A DNA stretch of 64,000 nucleotides from Candidatus Thioglobus sp. MED-G25 (GTDB taxonomy: Bacteria > Pseudomonadota > Gammaproteobacteria > Arenicellales > UBA868): NCBI GenBank assembly GCA_002456995.1, contig NTKC01000003.1, positions 1 to 64,000 on the forward strand, written 5' to 3'. The translations under genes and the position numbers were made by a program. Positions 39,479 to 49,216 of the stretch are shown here, piece after piece. The notes under the pieces are model-generated. The model was not told the DNA's origin and made no database searches. It saw nothing but the letters and a program-made list of their open reading frames with translations. Position 1 is the first letter of the stretch, and each line of letters begins with the position of its first letter.

Positions 39479-39621
39479 GTGTACCGACCACCCAGCACTA
39501 TCAGGCCATGCCTTCTGATCAGGCACCAAGCAGACGGCCACGTTAGCCATTAAAATGATACCCCTGAAATTCAACGAGACATCAGTACCTGTATTTTCGG
39601 TTATCAACTCAAGCTCTCATC

Positions 39622-40605
39622 ATGAATCATCCAAATCAACGAATTCTGTTTCTATTTCCCGGCCAGGGTTCCCAGTACCTTGGAATGGGCCAGGACCTTT
39701 ATCAGGCATACGACTGTGTCCGTCAAACCTATCAGGAAGCTTCAGAGATCCTCGGCTATGACATGGCGGCGTTATCCTTCGAAGATCCACAAGAACACAT
39801 CCACCTCACCCGCTATACGCAACCGGCACTCCTGACTCACTCTGTTGCCTGCCTGCGAGTATTCCAGGAACTCCTGGCCAGACCGATGTTGGCTGAAGCG
39901 TCCGCCGGACACAGTTTGGGTGAATACACCGCACTGGTTGCTGCCGGGGCGCTGGAATTCAAAACCGCGCTTAACCTTGTCCACCACCGCGGCACGCTGA
40001 TGGGAGACCATGGCGCTGGAGAAATGGAGGCACTTTCGCTTGGACTCAAAGAAGCTGAGTTGCTGGCAGAAAAACACTTGTGCAGCATTGCTGCCTGTAA
40101 TCTACCGGACCAAACTGTTGTGGGTGGCCTTTCCGAAGATCTGGATAATCTAGTCGATGAACTGACTGAACAATTCCCCAACAAACGCAGTTCCCGACTC
40201 AAGACGGAAGGCGCATTTCACACCTACTATATGGTTGAAGCAGCACGTCGATTCCGACTCATCCTCGACAAGGCTCCACTGATATCACCTCAGATTCGTG
40301 TGCTCTCAAACTACACAGGCGGGTTTCATGATGACGATCCACTCATCATCAAATCACGCCTGTTCTGGCAGTTGACTAATCCTGTTCGCTGGCACGAAAA
40401 CCTTATCACCGCACTGGGCAGTGGCCTTAATACTTTTGTTGAGTTCGGTGGGGGTATTGGCAAAGGTGATACGCCCGCCGACAAGAAACCCAATCTGGCA
40501 GCCATCATCAAAAAAGCCACAAGAAAAGCCGACATGCCCCCGACTTACCATGCAGTGATCAATTGCGACACCCTACTGGAAACCGCCAGTCTTTTTTCCG
40601 AGTAA
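39622..40605 (+). CDS. Malonyl-CoA:ACP transacylase-like protein
   Basis: FabD-like acyltransferase of 327 residues. The active-site serine Ser98 lies in GHSLGE, the histidine His200 in GAFHTYYM, the oxyanion-hole glutamine in FPGQGSQ, and the carboxylate-binding Arg123 in HHRGTLM, so malonyl specificity is probably retained. It is not in a fab cluster and has no ketosynthase or acyl carrier gene beside it. This suggests a second copy for a specialised acyl chain or polyketide-like pathway rather than the housekeeping enzyme, but I cannot exclude that it is the only FabD. A terminator and possible leader lie upstream. Confidence 0.88.
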   Translation: MNHPNQRILFLFPGQGSQYLGMGQDLYQAYDCVRQTYQEASEILGYDMAALSFEDPQEHIHLTRYTQPALLTHSVACLRVFQELLARPMLAEASAGHSLGEYTALVAAGALEFKTALNLVHHRGTLMGDHGAGEMEALSLGLKEAELLAEKHLCSIAACNLPDQTVVGGLSEDLDNLVDELTEQFPNKRSSRLKTEGAFHTYYMVEAARRFRLILDKAPLISPQIRVLSNYTGGFHDDDPLIIKSRLFWQLTNPVRWHENLITALGSGLNTFVEFGGGIGKGDTPADKKPNLAAIIKKATRKADMPPTYHAVINCDTLLETASLFSE

Positions 40606-40711
40606 ATAATTCAGCCAAAATCACAGAGAATTCGATCTACGTCCTGTCGTCACAGTGCGAACGCAATAGCACGCTGAACCAATTCTCATAAATAAAATAG
40701 TAGGGTCTATG

Positions 40712-41926
40712 TTACACGGTACGATGTTGCATCAGTCGACGACGCCTGCGGTCGAGCCATAGCGTTGCGGCAAAAGCAACCACAATCGCCGGTATCACCG
40801 CAAGGTTAATAGTCTCCCAGCCAAAGTGGTGGTGCAACAATCCGGACGTCACCGCGGTCATTGCGACGGTACTAAATATGATCAAGTCATTAAAGCCTTG
40901 TGTCTTTGCTTTTTCGGCTGGCCTATAGGCATCGGCAAGCAGTGTCGTACCCCCGACAAACAGAAAGTTCCATCCAAGCCCCAAAATAATCAAAGCTGAC
41001 GTGAAGTGAATCAAGCTCGACCCATTGAGATTGATCGTGACGCATACCGCTAATAGCAAAGTTCCTGTCACCATAATGCGAGTGACTCCAAAGTGCCGTA
41101 TCAGGTGCCCCGTAACAAAGGACGGTGCAAACATTGCCAGTATATGCCACATAATTACCGACGCCGAGTCAGGCAAAAGATAACCACAGCCTTTCATTTC
41201 TACCGGCGTTGAAACCATGATCAGATTCATCGAACCGTAAGCAACGGTGGCTCCGATAACTGCAACAAAAAACTCCGGTTGTCTGATGATTTGTGACAGT
41301 GGACGGGTAGCTCCCGAACGTTCCTCAATGGTGGGCATAGGGAGTCGGGCGAAGAATAAAAATAACATTGAGATGGCATAGAGCCCGACGAGCATGGAAT
41401 AGCTCCCGGCGTAAGGCACAGTTGCCACCATGTCCCAAGTCCAGATTGCGATTCCAGGACCGATAAATGCGGCCACGATACCCCCGGCCAAGACCCAAGA
41501 AATTGCCCGACTACGATATTCAGGTGTCGCAACATCTGCAGCCGCAAACCGGTAGTATTGGCCGAACGCATTGACGACTCCAATCAGCAACGAACCAATA
41601 CAAAAATAGAAAAATCCCCCATCAATGACCCCGGTCGTGATCCCGGTGGTGACAATGATCGCACCGATCACCCCAATCATCAGGCCGACATAAAATCCAG
41701 CCCGACGGCCAATTCGTTTCATTAGCATCGACGCAGGGAAAGTTGCAATCAGAGTGCCCGTAAACATACAGGCTACCGGCAATGTTGCCCACTGGGGGTG
41801 AGGTGCCAAAATAGCACCTACGAGTGATGCTGTCAGAATGATCAACGAACTTCCAGACATAGTCAGAGCCTGACAGCAGGCAAGAATCAGCACATTTGAA
41901 CGCATCCGATTTGTCGATTGATTCAC
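40712..41926 (-). CDS. MFS transporter
   Basis: Major facilitator superfamily permease of 404 residues with about 12 predicted membrane helices. The loop after helix 2 has SMLMKRIGRRAGFYVG, matching the family's G-x-x-x-D/R-R-x-G-R-R motif. GTG start. The 107 bases before it, after icmF, include a GC hairpin. Substrate cannot be deduced; linkage to icmF suggests a carboxylate or acyl compound but that is only inference. Confidence 0.85.
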   Translation of the reverse strand: MNQSTNRMRSNVLILACCQALTMSGSSLIILTASLVGAILAPHPQWATLPVACMFTGTLIATFPASMLMKRIGRRAGFYVGLMIGVIGAIIVTTGITTGVIDGGFFYFCIGSLLIGVVNAFGQYYRFAAADVATPEYRSRAISWVLAGGIVAAFIGPGIAIWTWDMVATVPYAGSYSMLVGLYAISMLFLFFARLPMPTIEERSGATRPLSQIIRQPEFFVAVIGATVAYGSMNLIMVSTPVEMKGCGYLLPDSASVIMWHILAMFAPSFVTGHLIRHFGVTRIMVTGTLLLAVCVTINLNGSSLIHFTSALIILGLGWNFLFVGGTTLLADAYRPAEKAKTQGFNDLIIFSTVAMTAVTSGLLHHHFGWETINLAVIPAIVVAFAATLWLDRRRRRLMQHRTV

Positions 41927-41974
41927 GCAACAACCCCTTAATTGTATGAGCAGAAATTAAATTAATTCTTAAAG

Positions 41975-41990
41975 CCGGCACAACGGCCGG
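41975..41990 (-). terminator. Possible weak terminator after icmF
   Basis: A 5-bp GC stem (CCGGC/GCCGG) with a 6-base loop, followed on the minus strand by CTTTAA rather than a full T-run. It lies 44 bases past the icmF stop. It may partly end the icmF transcript before the MFS gene, or simply be a GC-rich hairpin. Confidence 0.3.
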
Positions 41991-42033
41991 AGCAGAGCAA
42001 AAGAAAACTGAGTCAAGACTGCGACCGGGAATT

Positions 42034-45000
42034 CTACATGTTACGACGATACTTGCCACCAACTTCAAACAAGGCGTCGGTGATCTGACCAAGCGAACAG
42101 ACCCGGGCAGCGTGCATTAGTTCAGCAAATACGTTTTGATCTTCTAGTACAGCACGTTGTACGGCTTCAAGTGCCTTAACCGAAGATCCTGCATGTCGTG
42201 CATGGAATTCAGCAAGCCGCCTAAGTTGACTTTGCTTTTCTGACTCTGTACCCCGCGCCAGTTCCGTTGTTTCACTATTGTCGGTTTCCGGACCCAAGAA
42301 CATATTCACACCAACAATCGGATGACTACCATCATGTTTACGGTGCTCATAGTACAGTGACTCTTCCTGAATCTTGCCTCGCTGATAACCCGTCTCCATG
42401 GCACCGAGCACACCACCTCGATCAGTAATTCGGTCGAACTCTGCGAGCACGGCCTCCTCTACCAGGTCAGTCAGTTCCTCGATCACAAAACTGCCCTGAC
42501 TTGGATTTTCATTTTTTGCCAGGCCCCATTCCTTGTTGATAACCATCTGAATCGCCAGTGCCCGACGAACTGAGTCTTCGCTGGGCGTGGTCACTGCCTC
42601 GTCATTGGCATTGGTGTGCAGACTGTTGCAGTTATCGTAAACTGCAATCAGCGCCTGCAACGTTGTACGAATGTCGTTGAAGCTCATCTCCTGTGCATGA
42701 AGAGAGCGTCCTGACGTCTGGATATGGTATTTAAGTCTTTGACTGCGCTCATTCGCCCCATAGCGATCGCGCATCCCAATCGCCCAGATCCGCCTCGCGA
42801 CACGTCCCATAACCGTGTATTCCGGATCCATACCATTGGAGAAGAAAAAAGAGAAATTCGGTACAAACTGATCAACACTCATTCCCCGGGCAAGATACGC
42901 CTCTACATAAGTAAATCCGTTGGCCAGTGTCAGCGCGAGCTGAGTAAGCGGGTTCGCACCAGCTTCCGCGATGTGATAACCCGATATCGATACCGAGTAA
43001 AAATTACCTATAGAGTTATCGATAAAATACTGCTGTATATCTCCCATCATTCTTAAACTGAAATCGGTTGAAAAAAGACACGTATTTTGACCTTGATCTT
43101 CCTTGAGAATGTCTGCCTGCACGGTGCCGCGAACATTCTCAAGGGACCAGGAGAAAAGGTGCCGGTACTCCGATTCGTCCGGCTCTCGGCTATTGTCCGA
43201 GCGAAACCGGTCGACCTGCTGGTCAATCGCGGTATTCAGGAAAAAAGCGAGCACCGTTGGTGCAGGTCCGTTGATAGTCATGGAGACGGAAGTCTCCGGG
43301 TTACACAGGTCGAAACCATCATACAAAGCCCGCATGTCATCAAGCGTCGCAATGGACACTCCGGAAGTACCGACCTTGCCGTAGATATCTGGCCTTTGCG
43401 CAGGATCAGCGCCATATAAAGTCACAGAATCAAACGCCGTAGAAAGTCGCTTCGCCACCGTATCCTTGGACAGGTAGTGAAATCGGCGATTCGTTCTGAA
43501 TGCATCCCCTTCACCGGAAAACATGCGGGTAGGGTCTTCGTTTTCCCGCTTGAACGGAAAAACACCCGCGGTAAACGGAAATCGGCCCGGTACGTTTTCC
43601 AACATTAACCAGCGGAGAATGTCGCCATGGTCCTGATAGCGTGGCAGACTCACACGGGGAACTTTCGTACCAGACAAAGAGGTGTGCGTCAGTGGCTGAC
43701 TGATATCCCGGCCTCGAACTGAATAAACCAGAGATGACCCCGAGTAATCCTCGATCAGCTTTGGGAATGCCTGTAACTGTAGTTGAGAATCCTCACTCAG
43801 CGCCTTGTCCCGCTCAGCCACAAGATGCTGCAGTTCATCAGTATGCTTGCCTTGTTCCCGCAACATCCGGATGCCGGCCTGCAACTGCTGATGTTCGCGA
43901 GCAACCTGGGCCTGTCGCGCAGCCGTATCCCGGTAAGACCGGACCGCTTCTGCAATTTCAGAAAGGTAACGCTGACGGGATGGAGGCACAATACCGCGTT
44001 GATTAGACCCAGTGGATACCACAGGTTCCCGGTCCGGGCGGCGCGCAGGCAAACCTAAAGGTTCGAGCACTGCAAACAACTCGTGATAAAGCGACGTCAC
44101 GCCCTGATCGTTAAAGTTGGACGCCATCGTGCCATAGACGGGCATCTCATCGAGAGATTGGTCAAACGCTTGCCGGTTACGCTGTGTCTGTTTACGTACA
44201 TCCCGCAAAGCGTCTTCGGCACCCTTACGATCGAACTTGTTGATCGCAACAAAATCGGCATAGTCCAACATGTCAATCTTCTCAAGCTGAGTTGCAGCAC
44301 CAAATTCTGGTGTCATCACGTAGAGCGAGCAGTCAACCAGCGGTACGATCCCGGAATCACCTTGGCCGATCCCGGGTGTTTCAACTATCACCAGTCCGAA
44401 GCCTGCGCGCTTGGTTGTTTCAATAATCTCAGGCAGTTGCGGTGGAAGTTCCAGCCCCGAAGTACGCGTTGCCAGAGAACGCATGAAAACCGAAGCACCT
44501 TCGATGGCATTCATCCGGATCCGATCTCCCAGAAGGGCCCCACCAGTTTTTCGGCGAGATGGATCTATCGCCAGTACTGCAATTCTGAGTGAATCACCAA
44601 ATTCAAACCGTAATCTCAGGATAAGCTCATCTGTCAGTGACGATTTACCAGACCCACCAGTTCCGGTAATTCCAAGTACCGGGACAGAAATTTTTTTCTC
44701 ACTAGCAGCAGTACGCAATCCGTCAATAAACGATGCGGGTGCAGTCTCGTTTTCAAGTGCCGTAATCACTCTTGCAAGATCTTCAACCGATACGCCGTCC
44801 AGCTGATCGACGTCTTGAATTGTCTGTGTCGCGGGGTAGAAATGGGCCCGTTCGATCATGTCATCGATCATGCCCTGTAGGCCCAATGCGTGTCCGTCCT
44901 GAGGCGAATAAATCCGACACACGCCGTAATCCTGAAGTTCCTGAATCTCAACAGGAACAATCACCCCACCGCCACCGCCGAATACCCGAATGTCTGCACG

Positions 45001-45306
45001 CCCCCGCTGTGTCAGCATGTCAATCATGTACTTAAAAAACTCGGTGTGGCCACCCTGGTAGGAACTGACAGCGATGCCCTGTGCATCTTCTTCTACAGCG
45101 GCATCAACAATTTCCTGCACCGACCGGTTGTGCCCCAGGTGAATGACTTCCACGCCGGAGGACTGAAGGATCCGCCGCATGACGTTGATCGACGCGTCAT
45201 GGCCATCAAACAGGCTTGCTGCGGTGATGAATCGGACGCGGTAATCCGGTTCAAGCAACGGCGCCAGTGGTCGTTCCGAAGTAACAGCAGCCTGGCTCAT
45301 GAGCAT
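42034..45306 (-). CDS. icmF: Fused isobutyryl-CoA mutase
   Basis: Adenosylcobalamin enzyme interconverting isobutyryl-CoA and n-butyryl-CoA, with its G-protein chaperone fused in. 1090 residues: B12 domain with axial His36 (SLFDGHDAS) and SSYQGGH; MeaI-like GTPase with P-loop GTGGSGKS (215-222) and NKFD (356-359); a linker; then the mutase barrel. Aligning to methylmalonyl-CoA mutase, the specificity positions Tyr89/Arg207 are Phe596 (RMFSG) and Gln740 (DQGQNT), the pair reported for isobutyryl specificity. Tandem starts MLM make 45300 an alternative. It is divergent from a MerR regulator sharing its promoter. Confidence 0.95.
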   Translation of the reverse strand: MLMSQAAVTSERPLAPLLEPDYRVRFITAASLFDGHDASINVMRRILQSSGVEVIHLGHNRSVQEIVDAAVEEDAQGIAVSSYQGGHTEFFKYMIDMLTQRGRADIRVFGGGGGVIVPVEIQELQDYGVCRIYSPQDGHALGLQGMIDDMIERAHFYPATQTIQDVDQLDGVSVEDLARVITALENETAPASFIDGLRTAASEKKISVPVLGITGTGGSGKSSLTDELILRLRFEFGDSLRIAVLAIDPSRRKTGGALLGDRIRMNAIEGASVFMRSLATRTSGLELPPQLPEIIETTKRAGFGLVIVETPGIGQGDSGIVPLVDCSLYVMTPEFGAATQLEKIDMLDYADFVAINKFDRKGAEDALRDVRKQTQRNRQAFDQSLDEMPVYGTMASNFNDQGVTSLYHELFAVLEPLGLPARRPDREPVVSTGSNQRGIVPPSRQRYLSEIAEAVRSYRDTAARQAQVAREHQQLQAGIRMLREQGKHTDELQHLVAERDKALSEDSQLQLQAFPKLIEDYSGSSLVYSVRGRDISQPLTHTSLSGTKVPRVSLPRYQDHGDILRWLMLENVPGRFPFTAGVFPFKRENEDPTRMFSGEGDAFRTNRRFHYLSKDTVAKRLSTAFDSVTLYGADPAQRPDIYGKVGTSGVSIATLDDMRALYDGFDLCNPETSVSMTINGPAPTVLAFFLNTAIDQQVDRFRSDNSREPDESEYRHLFSWSLENVRGTVQADILKEDQGQNTCLFSTDFSLRMMGDIQQYFIDNSIGNFYSVSISGYHIAEAGANPLTQLALTLANGFTYVEAYLARGMSVDQFVPNFSFFFSNGMDPEYTVMGRVARRIWAIGMRDRYGANERSQRLKYHIQTSGRSLHAQEMSFNDIRTTLQALIAVYDNCNSLHTNANDEAVTTPSEDSVRRALAIQMVINKEWGLAKNENPSQGSFVIEELTDLVEEAVLAEFDRITDRGGVLGAMETGYQRGKIQEESLYYEHRKHDGSHPIVGVNMFLGPETDNSETTELARGTESEKQSQLRRLAEFHARHAGSSVKALEAVQRAVLEDQNVFAELMHAARVCSLGQITDALFEVGGKYRRNM

Positions 45307-45335
45307 TGGGATGGACGAGTGTGAGAAGGCTGATT

Positions 45336-45364
45336 ATTTTAATTTCCGTTTACGTAAACGTCAA
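45336..45364 (-). promoter_or_regulatory. Predicted MerR-type promoter of icmF
   Basis: On the minus strand TTGACG (45359-45364), a 17-base spacer and TAAAAT (45336-45341) form a good promoter. A 14-base perfect palindrome fills most of the spacer. This arrangement, an operator between -35 and -10, is the classical MerR-family layout. Transcription would start near 45329, about 23 bases before icmF. Confidence 0.6.
45347..45360. promoter_or_regulatory. Palindromic operator, likely LiuR-type MerR site
   Basis: CGTTTACGTAAACG is a perfect 14-base palindrome between the icmF and MerR genes. It resembles the TTTACGT-ACGTAAA type sites known for LiuR, the MerR regulator of branched-chain amino acid and acyl-CoA catabolism. 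It also overlaps the -35 position of the MerR gene's own promoter (-10 TATACT at 45372-45377), suggesting autoregulation. Confidence 0.65.
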
Positions 45365-45383
45365 TTAAAGCTATACTCTAACT

Positions 45384-45806
45384 ATGCTTTTAGTGAGCGA
45401 AAATGCGCGACAGGGCGACCCTGCCCAAGAGCAATTCTCAATATCCGAACTTTCCCAGGAATTCGATGTCACCACACGTGCCATCCGATTTTATGAAGAC
45501 GAAGGATTACTCGAGCCACACCGTCAAGGGCGGCAGCGTGTCTACTCCAGCAGGGACCGTGTACGCCTCAAACTGATTCTGCGCGGGAAGCGATTGGGCT
45601 TCTCGCTCAGTGAGATCGGCGACATCATCGATATGTACGACTCAGAACCTGGTGAAGTGGGGCAGTTACAGTATTTCATCGAAAAAATCAGTGTACGACG
45701 AAAGACGCTTAAGCAGCAGCGGAACGATATCGAAGTTACACTTAAGGAACTGGACGGCATCGAAAAACAGTGTCGAAAGTCCATGACTCACCTGGACCAA
45801 CCATAA
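45384..45806 (+). CDS. MerR-family transcriptional regulator, LiuR-like
   Basis: 140 residues with a MerR DNA-binding domain: helix-turn-helix FSISELSQEFDVTTRAIRFYEDEGLLEPHRQGRQRVYS (about residues 18-55), then LGFSLSEIGDIIDMY and a long dimerisation coiled coil. No C-terminal effector domain or metal-binding cysteines, apart from a single Cys near the end, so it is probably a LiuR/HpdR-type repressor. It is divergent from icmF and probably controls it through the palindrome at 45347-45360. The predicted -10 ends 6 bases before the ATG, so its mRNA may be leaderless. Confidence 0.9.
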   Translation: MLLVSENARQGDPAQEQFSISELSQEFDVTTRAIRFYEDEGLLEPHRQGRQRVYSSRDRVRLKLILRGKRLGFSLSEIGDIIDMYDSEPGEVGQLQYFIEKISVRRKTLKQQRNDIEVTLKELDGIEKQCRKSMTHLDQP

Positions 45807-45917
45807 CAACGAACCTGCCGGTGTTACGGTCTGTAGGCCCCAACCTGATCAGAATTACTGATTCGTTGCAGCCGACAGGCCAGTGTGGCTAAAACAATCA
45901 CAGCCAAAATACTAATC

Positions 45918-46943
45918 ATGTCCAGCACAGGCACTCGCGTACTACTCGTTCTGGCTTCGGTTGTGATCGTGATTGCGGGTCTTAAAGCCGCCAGTACCAT
46001 TATTGTTCCGCTGCTAATGGCCCTGTTCATCGCCATCATTACAACACCGTTCATGCTATGGCTGACTGGCAAAGGCGTGCCCAAATGGGCTGCGCTGGGT
46101 CTCATTCTACTCGTGCTCGCAGGTTTCATCCTGACTGTCGGTTCACTAATCAGTTCGTCCGTAGACCAGTTCAGCGCTCTACTCCCCGCCTATGAAAGCA
46201 AGCTGCGTACGACCATAACGCTGCTGAGTGACTGGGCCGCCGGCCATAGCCTAACGGGATTCACCGGTGGCGAGTTCACGGTTGTTGATCCCAAGGCAGC
46301 TGCCCAGATTATCGGTGGATTGGTCGGCAGCCTCGGCAGAATCGTGGGTGACAGCTTGCTGATTTTTTTCACCGTCATGTTTCTTTTGGTCGAAGCATCC
46401 ACGATACCCAACAAGATCCGCGCAATCCTCTCCGACCCCGATACCACCCTGGAAAGGCTGTCTGAGTTCCTGAACGCTGTGAAGCAATACCTGGTGATCA
46501 AATCCCTGACCAGCCTGATTACAGGGGTGGTCGTCACCGCGTGGCTCTTTTTCCTAGGTGTCGATTTTGCTGTGCTCTGGGGCTCGATTGCCTTTTTTAT
46601 GAATTTCGTACCTTTTGTTGGCTCAATCATCGCTGCGGTCCCGGTGGTGTTCCTGGCCTTTCTCGATGCAGGCGTACAAGACGCACTGCTGGTGGCCGCC
46701 GGTTTCCTTGCGATCAACCTTGTGGTGGGTAACCTGATAGAACCCCGCTTCATGGGGCGAGGCCTGGGCCTCTCTACACTGGTTGTGTTCTTGTCACTGC
46801 TCTTTTGGGGGTGGGTCTTCGGCCCGGTCGGCATGTTCTTATCAGCACCTTTGACCATGCTGGTAAAAATCGCACTGGAGAGCGATCCCAGGAGCCGCTG
46901 GATTGCGATACTGCTGAGTAGCGGAACCCTGCCAAGGCAGTGA
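45918..46943 (+). CDS. AI-2E transporter family permease (TqsA/PerM-like)
   Basis: Integral membrane protein of about 341 residues with roughly 8 helices and the family's central amphipathic stretch. Features include the N-terminal LLVLASVVIVIAGLKAASTIIVPLLMALFIAII, the SLITGVVVTAWLFFLGVDFAVLWGSIAFFMNFVPFVGSIIAAVPV region (shown here only as a landmark) and ENLIEPRFMG-like NLIEPRFMGRGLGLS. I prefer the ATG at 45918; a GTG at 45885 is possible. Family members include the AI-2 exporter TqsA and a Na+/H+ antiporter, so the substrate is uncertain. A 222-codon antisense frame across it is a shadow. Confidence 0.85.
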   Translation: MSSTGTRVLLVLASVVIVIAGLKAASTIIVPLLMALFIAIITTPFMLWLTGKGVPKWAALGLILLVLAGFILTVGSLISSSVDQFSALLPAYESKLRTTITLLSDWAAGHSLTGFTGGEFTVVDPKAAAQIIGGLVGSLGRIVGDSLLIFFTVMFLLVEASTIPNKIRAILSDPDTTLERLSEFLNAVKQYLVIKSLTSLITGVVVTAWLFFLGVDFAVLWGSIAFFMNFVPFVGSIIAAVPVVFLAFLDAGVQDALLVAAGFLAINLVVGNLIEPRFMGRGLGLSTLVVFLSLLFWGWVFGPVGMFLSAPLTMLVKIALESDPRSRWIAILLSSGTLPRQ

Positions 46944-47040
46944 ACGAGTCAGGAATCTGTCGTCTGCGGAGGTTTGTCCAACTGATAAAGCCCGCCGTTG
47001 TGTTAGTATTCCCGCGCCTGATGCTGACTCGATCGGCTCA

Positions 47041-48456
47041 ATGACTGTCTCAGAATCTTCACCACAGACGATCACGGCCCTGAAGGCCCTGTCGCCCCTT
47101 GATGGCCGCTACGCCAGCCGTCTGGCTCCCCTCAACGATCTGTTCAGCGAATTCGGATTGATCAAACAGCGTGTTGAAATTGAAGTGCGCTGGCTTGAAC
47201 AGCTTGCCCGTACACCGCAAATCCAGGAGGTACCTCCGCTTACTGATGATGCCTGCGCATTCCTCGATCATATTGTTGCTGACTTCTCTGTAACCGACGC
47301 AGAACAGGTCAAGGCAATCGAATCCAGAACCAATCATGACGTCAAGGCCGTGGAATATTTTCTCAAGGAAGCCGTTAGCGGTAAGCCGGAGCTTCAAGAA
47401 GTCTCTGAGTTCATCCATTTTGCCTGCACATCCGAGGACATCAATAACCTGGCTTATGCTGTTATGCTGGATAAAGGCAGAAACAACATCTTGCTACCGC
47501 TGATCGATCAAATGATCCAGGACCTGTCTGAGCTGGCTAGATCAACTGCGGGTCAGCCTATGCTTTCCAGAACCCACGGCCAGGCAGCGAGCCCGACTAC
47601 GCTCGGCAAGGAATTGGCTAACGTAACGGCTCGTTTGCTGACAGCACAACAAAAACTAGCGGACGTGCCGCTGTATGGGAAAATGAATGGGGCTGTCGGT
47701 AACTACAATGCGCACCTTGCAGCGTACCCTGATGTCGACTGGCCAGCATTATCACGCAATGTAGTGGAATCGTTCGGTATCCAGAATCAACCGTTGACCA
47801 CACAGATTGAACCCCATGACTGTATCGCAGAACTGTGCCATGCACTGATGCGCCTCAACCTGATCGTGCTGGATCTCGATCGTGATCTGTGGGGCTATAT
47901 CTCGCTCGGCTATTTTAGTCAGCGCCTGAAGGATGGTGAAGTTGGCTCCAGCACCATGCCACATAAAGTTAACCCAATAGATTTCGAGAACTCCGAAGGC
48001 AACATTGGTCTTGCAAATGCAATGCTGGGACATCTCGCAGAAAAACTGCCTGTCAGCCGCTGGCAGCGAGACTTAAGTGATTCAACCGTGCTCCGTAATC
48101 TTGGCAGTGCACTGGGTTACTCGGTACTCGCACTCGATTCCTCAGAACGGGGCCTCAAGAAACTTCAGGTGAATCCCGATCAACTGCGGGACGATCTGGA
48201 CAATGCCTGGGAGGTGCTCGCCGAAGCTGTACAGACAGTCATGCGCCGACATGGCATCGCCCAACCCTATGAGCAACTCAAAGTACTGACCCGCGGTCGT
48301 AAAAAGATCACCGCTGAGTCACTCAGAGCGTTCATTGATGGTCTGTCTCTACCTGCAGCCGTCAAAGATGAGTTAAATCAACTGACTCCTGCCCGTTATA
48401 CTGGTAATGCACAACAAACTGCCGAACAGTTCTTAAGTAACGTTACCGGCAATTGA
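47041..48456 (+). CDS. purB: Adenylosuccinate lyase
   Basis: Cleaves SAICAR and adenylosuccinate in purine synthesis. 471 residues; near the start ALSPLDGRYASRL, then EFIHFACTSEDINNLAYA, MLSRTHGQAASPTTLG with the catalytic His, and the superfamily signature GSSTMPHKVNPIDFEN. This is the E. coli-type (longer) enzyme. ATG start, 97 bases after the permease gene. In many relatives a hflD-like gene precedes purB; it is not here. Confidence 0.97.
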   Translation: MTVSESSPQTITALKALSPLDGRYASRLAPLNDLFSEFGLIKQRVEIEVRWLEQLARTPQIQEVPPLTDDACAFLDHIVADFSVTDAEQVKAIESRTNHDVKAVEYFLKEAVSGKPELQEVSEFIHFACTSEDINNLAYAVMLDKGRNNILLPLIDQMIQDLSELARSTAGQPMLSRTHGQAASPTTLGKELANVTARLLTAQQKLADVPLYGKMNGAVGNYNAHLAAYPDVDWPALSRNVVESFGIQNQPLTTQIEPHDCIAELCHALMRLNLIVLDLDRDLWGYISLGYFSQRLKDGEVGSSTMPHKVNPIDFENSEGNIGLANAMLGHLAEKLPVSRWQRDLSDSTVLRNLGSALGYSVLALDSSERGLKKLQVNPDQLRDDLDNAWEVLAEAVQTVMRRHGIAQPYEQLKVLTRGRKKITAESLRAFIDGLSLPAAVKDELNQLTPARYTGNAQQTAEQFLSNVTGN

Positions 48457-48484
48457 TGGCTGCAGCTGATACACCGCACTGAAC

Positions 48485-49213
48485 ATGAGCGGTATCCGAT
48501 TGTCGAAACTGATGGCCGAACGTGGACTGTGTTCACGCCGGGAGGCCGACCGCCTGATCGAAAAGGGCCAGGTTCTTGTTAATGGCCAAGTCGTCGACCG
48601 CCTGGGCTCTCGATTCGATCCAACCGTCTGCATTGCTTTAACACCAGAAATTCAGAGAGAACGTCTACGTCTTGTGACCGTACTGCTCAACAAACCGCCC
48701 GGCGTGGTTTCGAACCAGCCGGAAAAGGGCTACCCGGAAGCCGCTTCGCTGATTACCCGAGGAAATCTTCAGCGTCTAGCGGGCCAGACGCCCCGAGAAC
48801 CTCCTTCCGTAAAAACCCTGCACGTTGCTGGGCGACTTGACATTGATTCCAGTGGTCTGCTCGTCCTAACTCAGGATGGCCAAGTTGCACGGCAACTCAT
48901 CAGTCCAAATTCAGTCATCGAAAAAGAATATGTCGTCCGCTTGACCGAACGGGTACCCACTGCCGCGCTCGCCCGGATGCGCGGAGAACTGACACTGGAC
49001 GGACGTCTTCTGAAGCCGGCCCTGATCACACAGACAGACGATCGGACCCTGCATTTAGTACTTCAGGAAGGACGCAAAAGACAGATACGGCGAATGTGCG
49101 ACCTTGTCGGACTTCGGGTTCATTCTTTGGTTCGTGTGCGCATAGGTCGGGTTGGTCTTGGAGATTTATCCCGCGGCAGATGGCGCTACCTTGATTCCGG
49201 CGAGGTGTTCTGA
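48485..49213 (+). CDS. rRNA pseudouridine synthase, RsuA/RluB/RluF family
   Basis: Isomerises uridine to pseudouridine in rRNA. 242 residues: N-terminal S4 RNA-binding domain (RLSKLMAERGLCSRREADRLI), then the catalytic domain with the active Asp in HVAGRLDIDSSGLLVLTQDG and the RsuA-family C-terminal KRQIRRMCDLVGL. Which nucleotide it targets cannot be decided by eye, so no symbol is given. It begins 29 bases after purB and ends 4 bases before pyrD. Confidence 0.93.
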   Translation: MSGIRLSKLMAERGLCSRREADRLIEKGQVLVNGQVVDRLGSRFDPTVCIALTPEIQRERLRLVTVLLNKPPGVVSNQPEKGYPEAASLITRGNLQRLAGQTPREPPSVKTLHVAGRLDIDSSGLLVLTQDGQVARQLISPNSVIEKEYVVRLTERVPTAALARMRGELTLDGRLLKPALITQTDDRTLHLVLQEGRKRQIRRMCDLVGLRVHSLVRVRIGRVGLGDLSRGRWRYLDSGEVF

Positions 49214-49216
49214 GCT

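Larger units (their letters stand above)
39194..39621. other. Gene-poor region with candidate small RNA
   Basis: This region of about 430 bases lies between the histidine phosphatase gene (minus) and the acyltransferase gene (plus), and holds no convincing protein gene. A 92-codon minus-strand frame here shows no family pattern. The region does carry a consensus-like promoter and a plus-strand Rho-independent terminator with no known plus-strand gene to serve (listed separately). Confidence 0.6.

Noticed and set aside
39329-39607. 92-codon minus-strand frame in the gene-poor region
   Set aside because: No domain, no ribosome-binding site, and it runs through the terminator hairpin; the transcription signals here are on the plus strand.
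46190-46858. 222-codon open frame antisense to the AI-2E family gene
   Set aside because: It has a low-complexity, Pro/Thr/Ser/Arg-rich translation typical of an antisense shadow, and the plus strand encodes a clear membrane permease.
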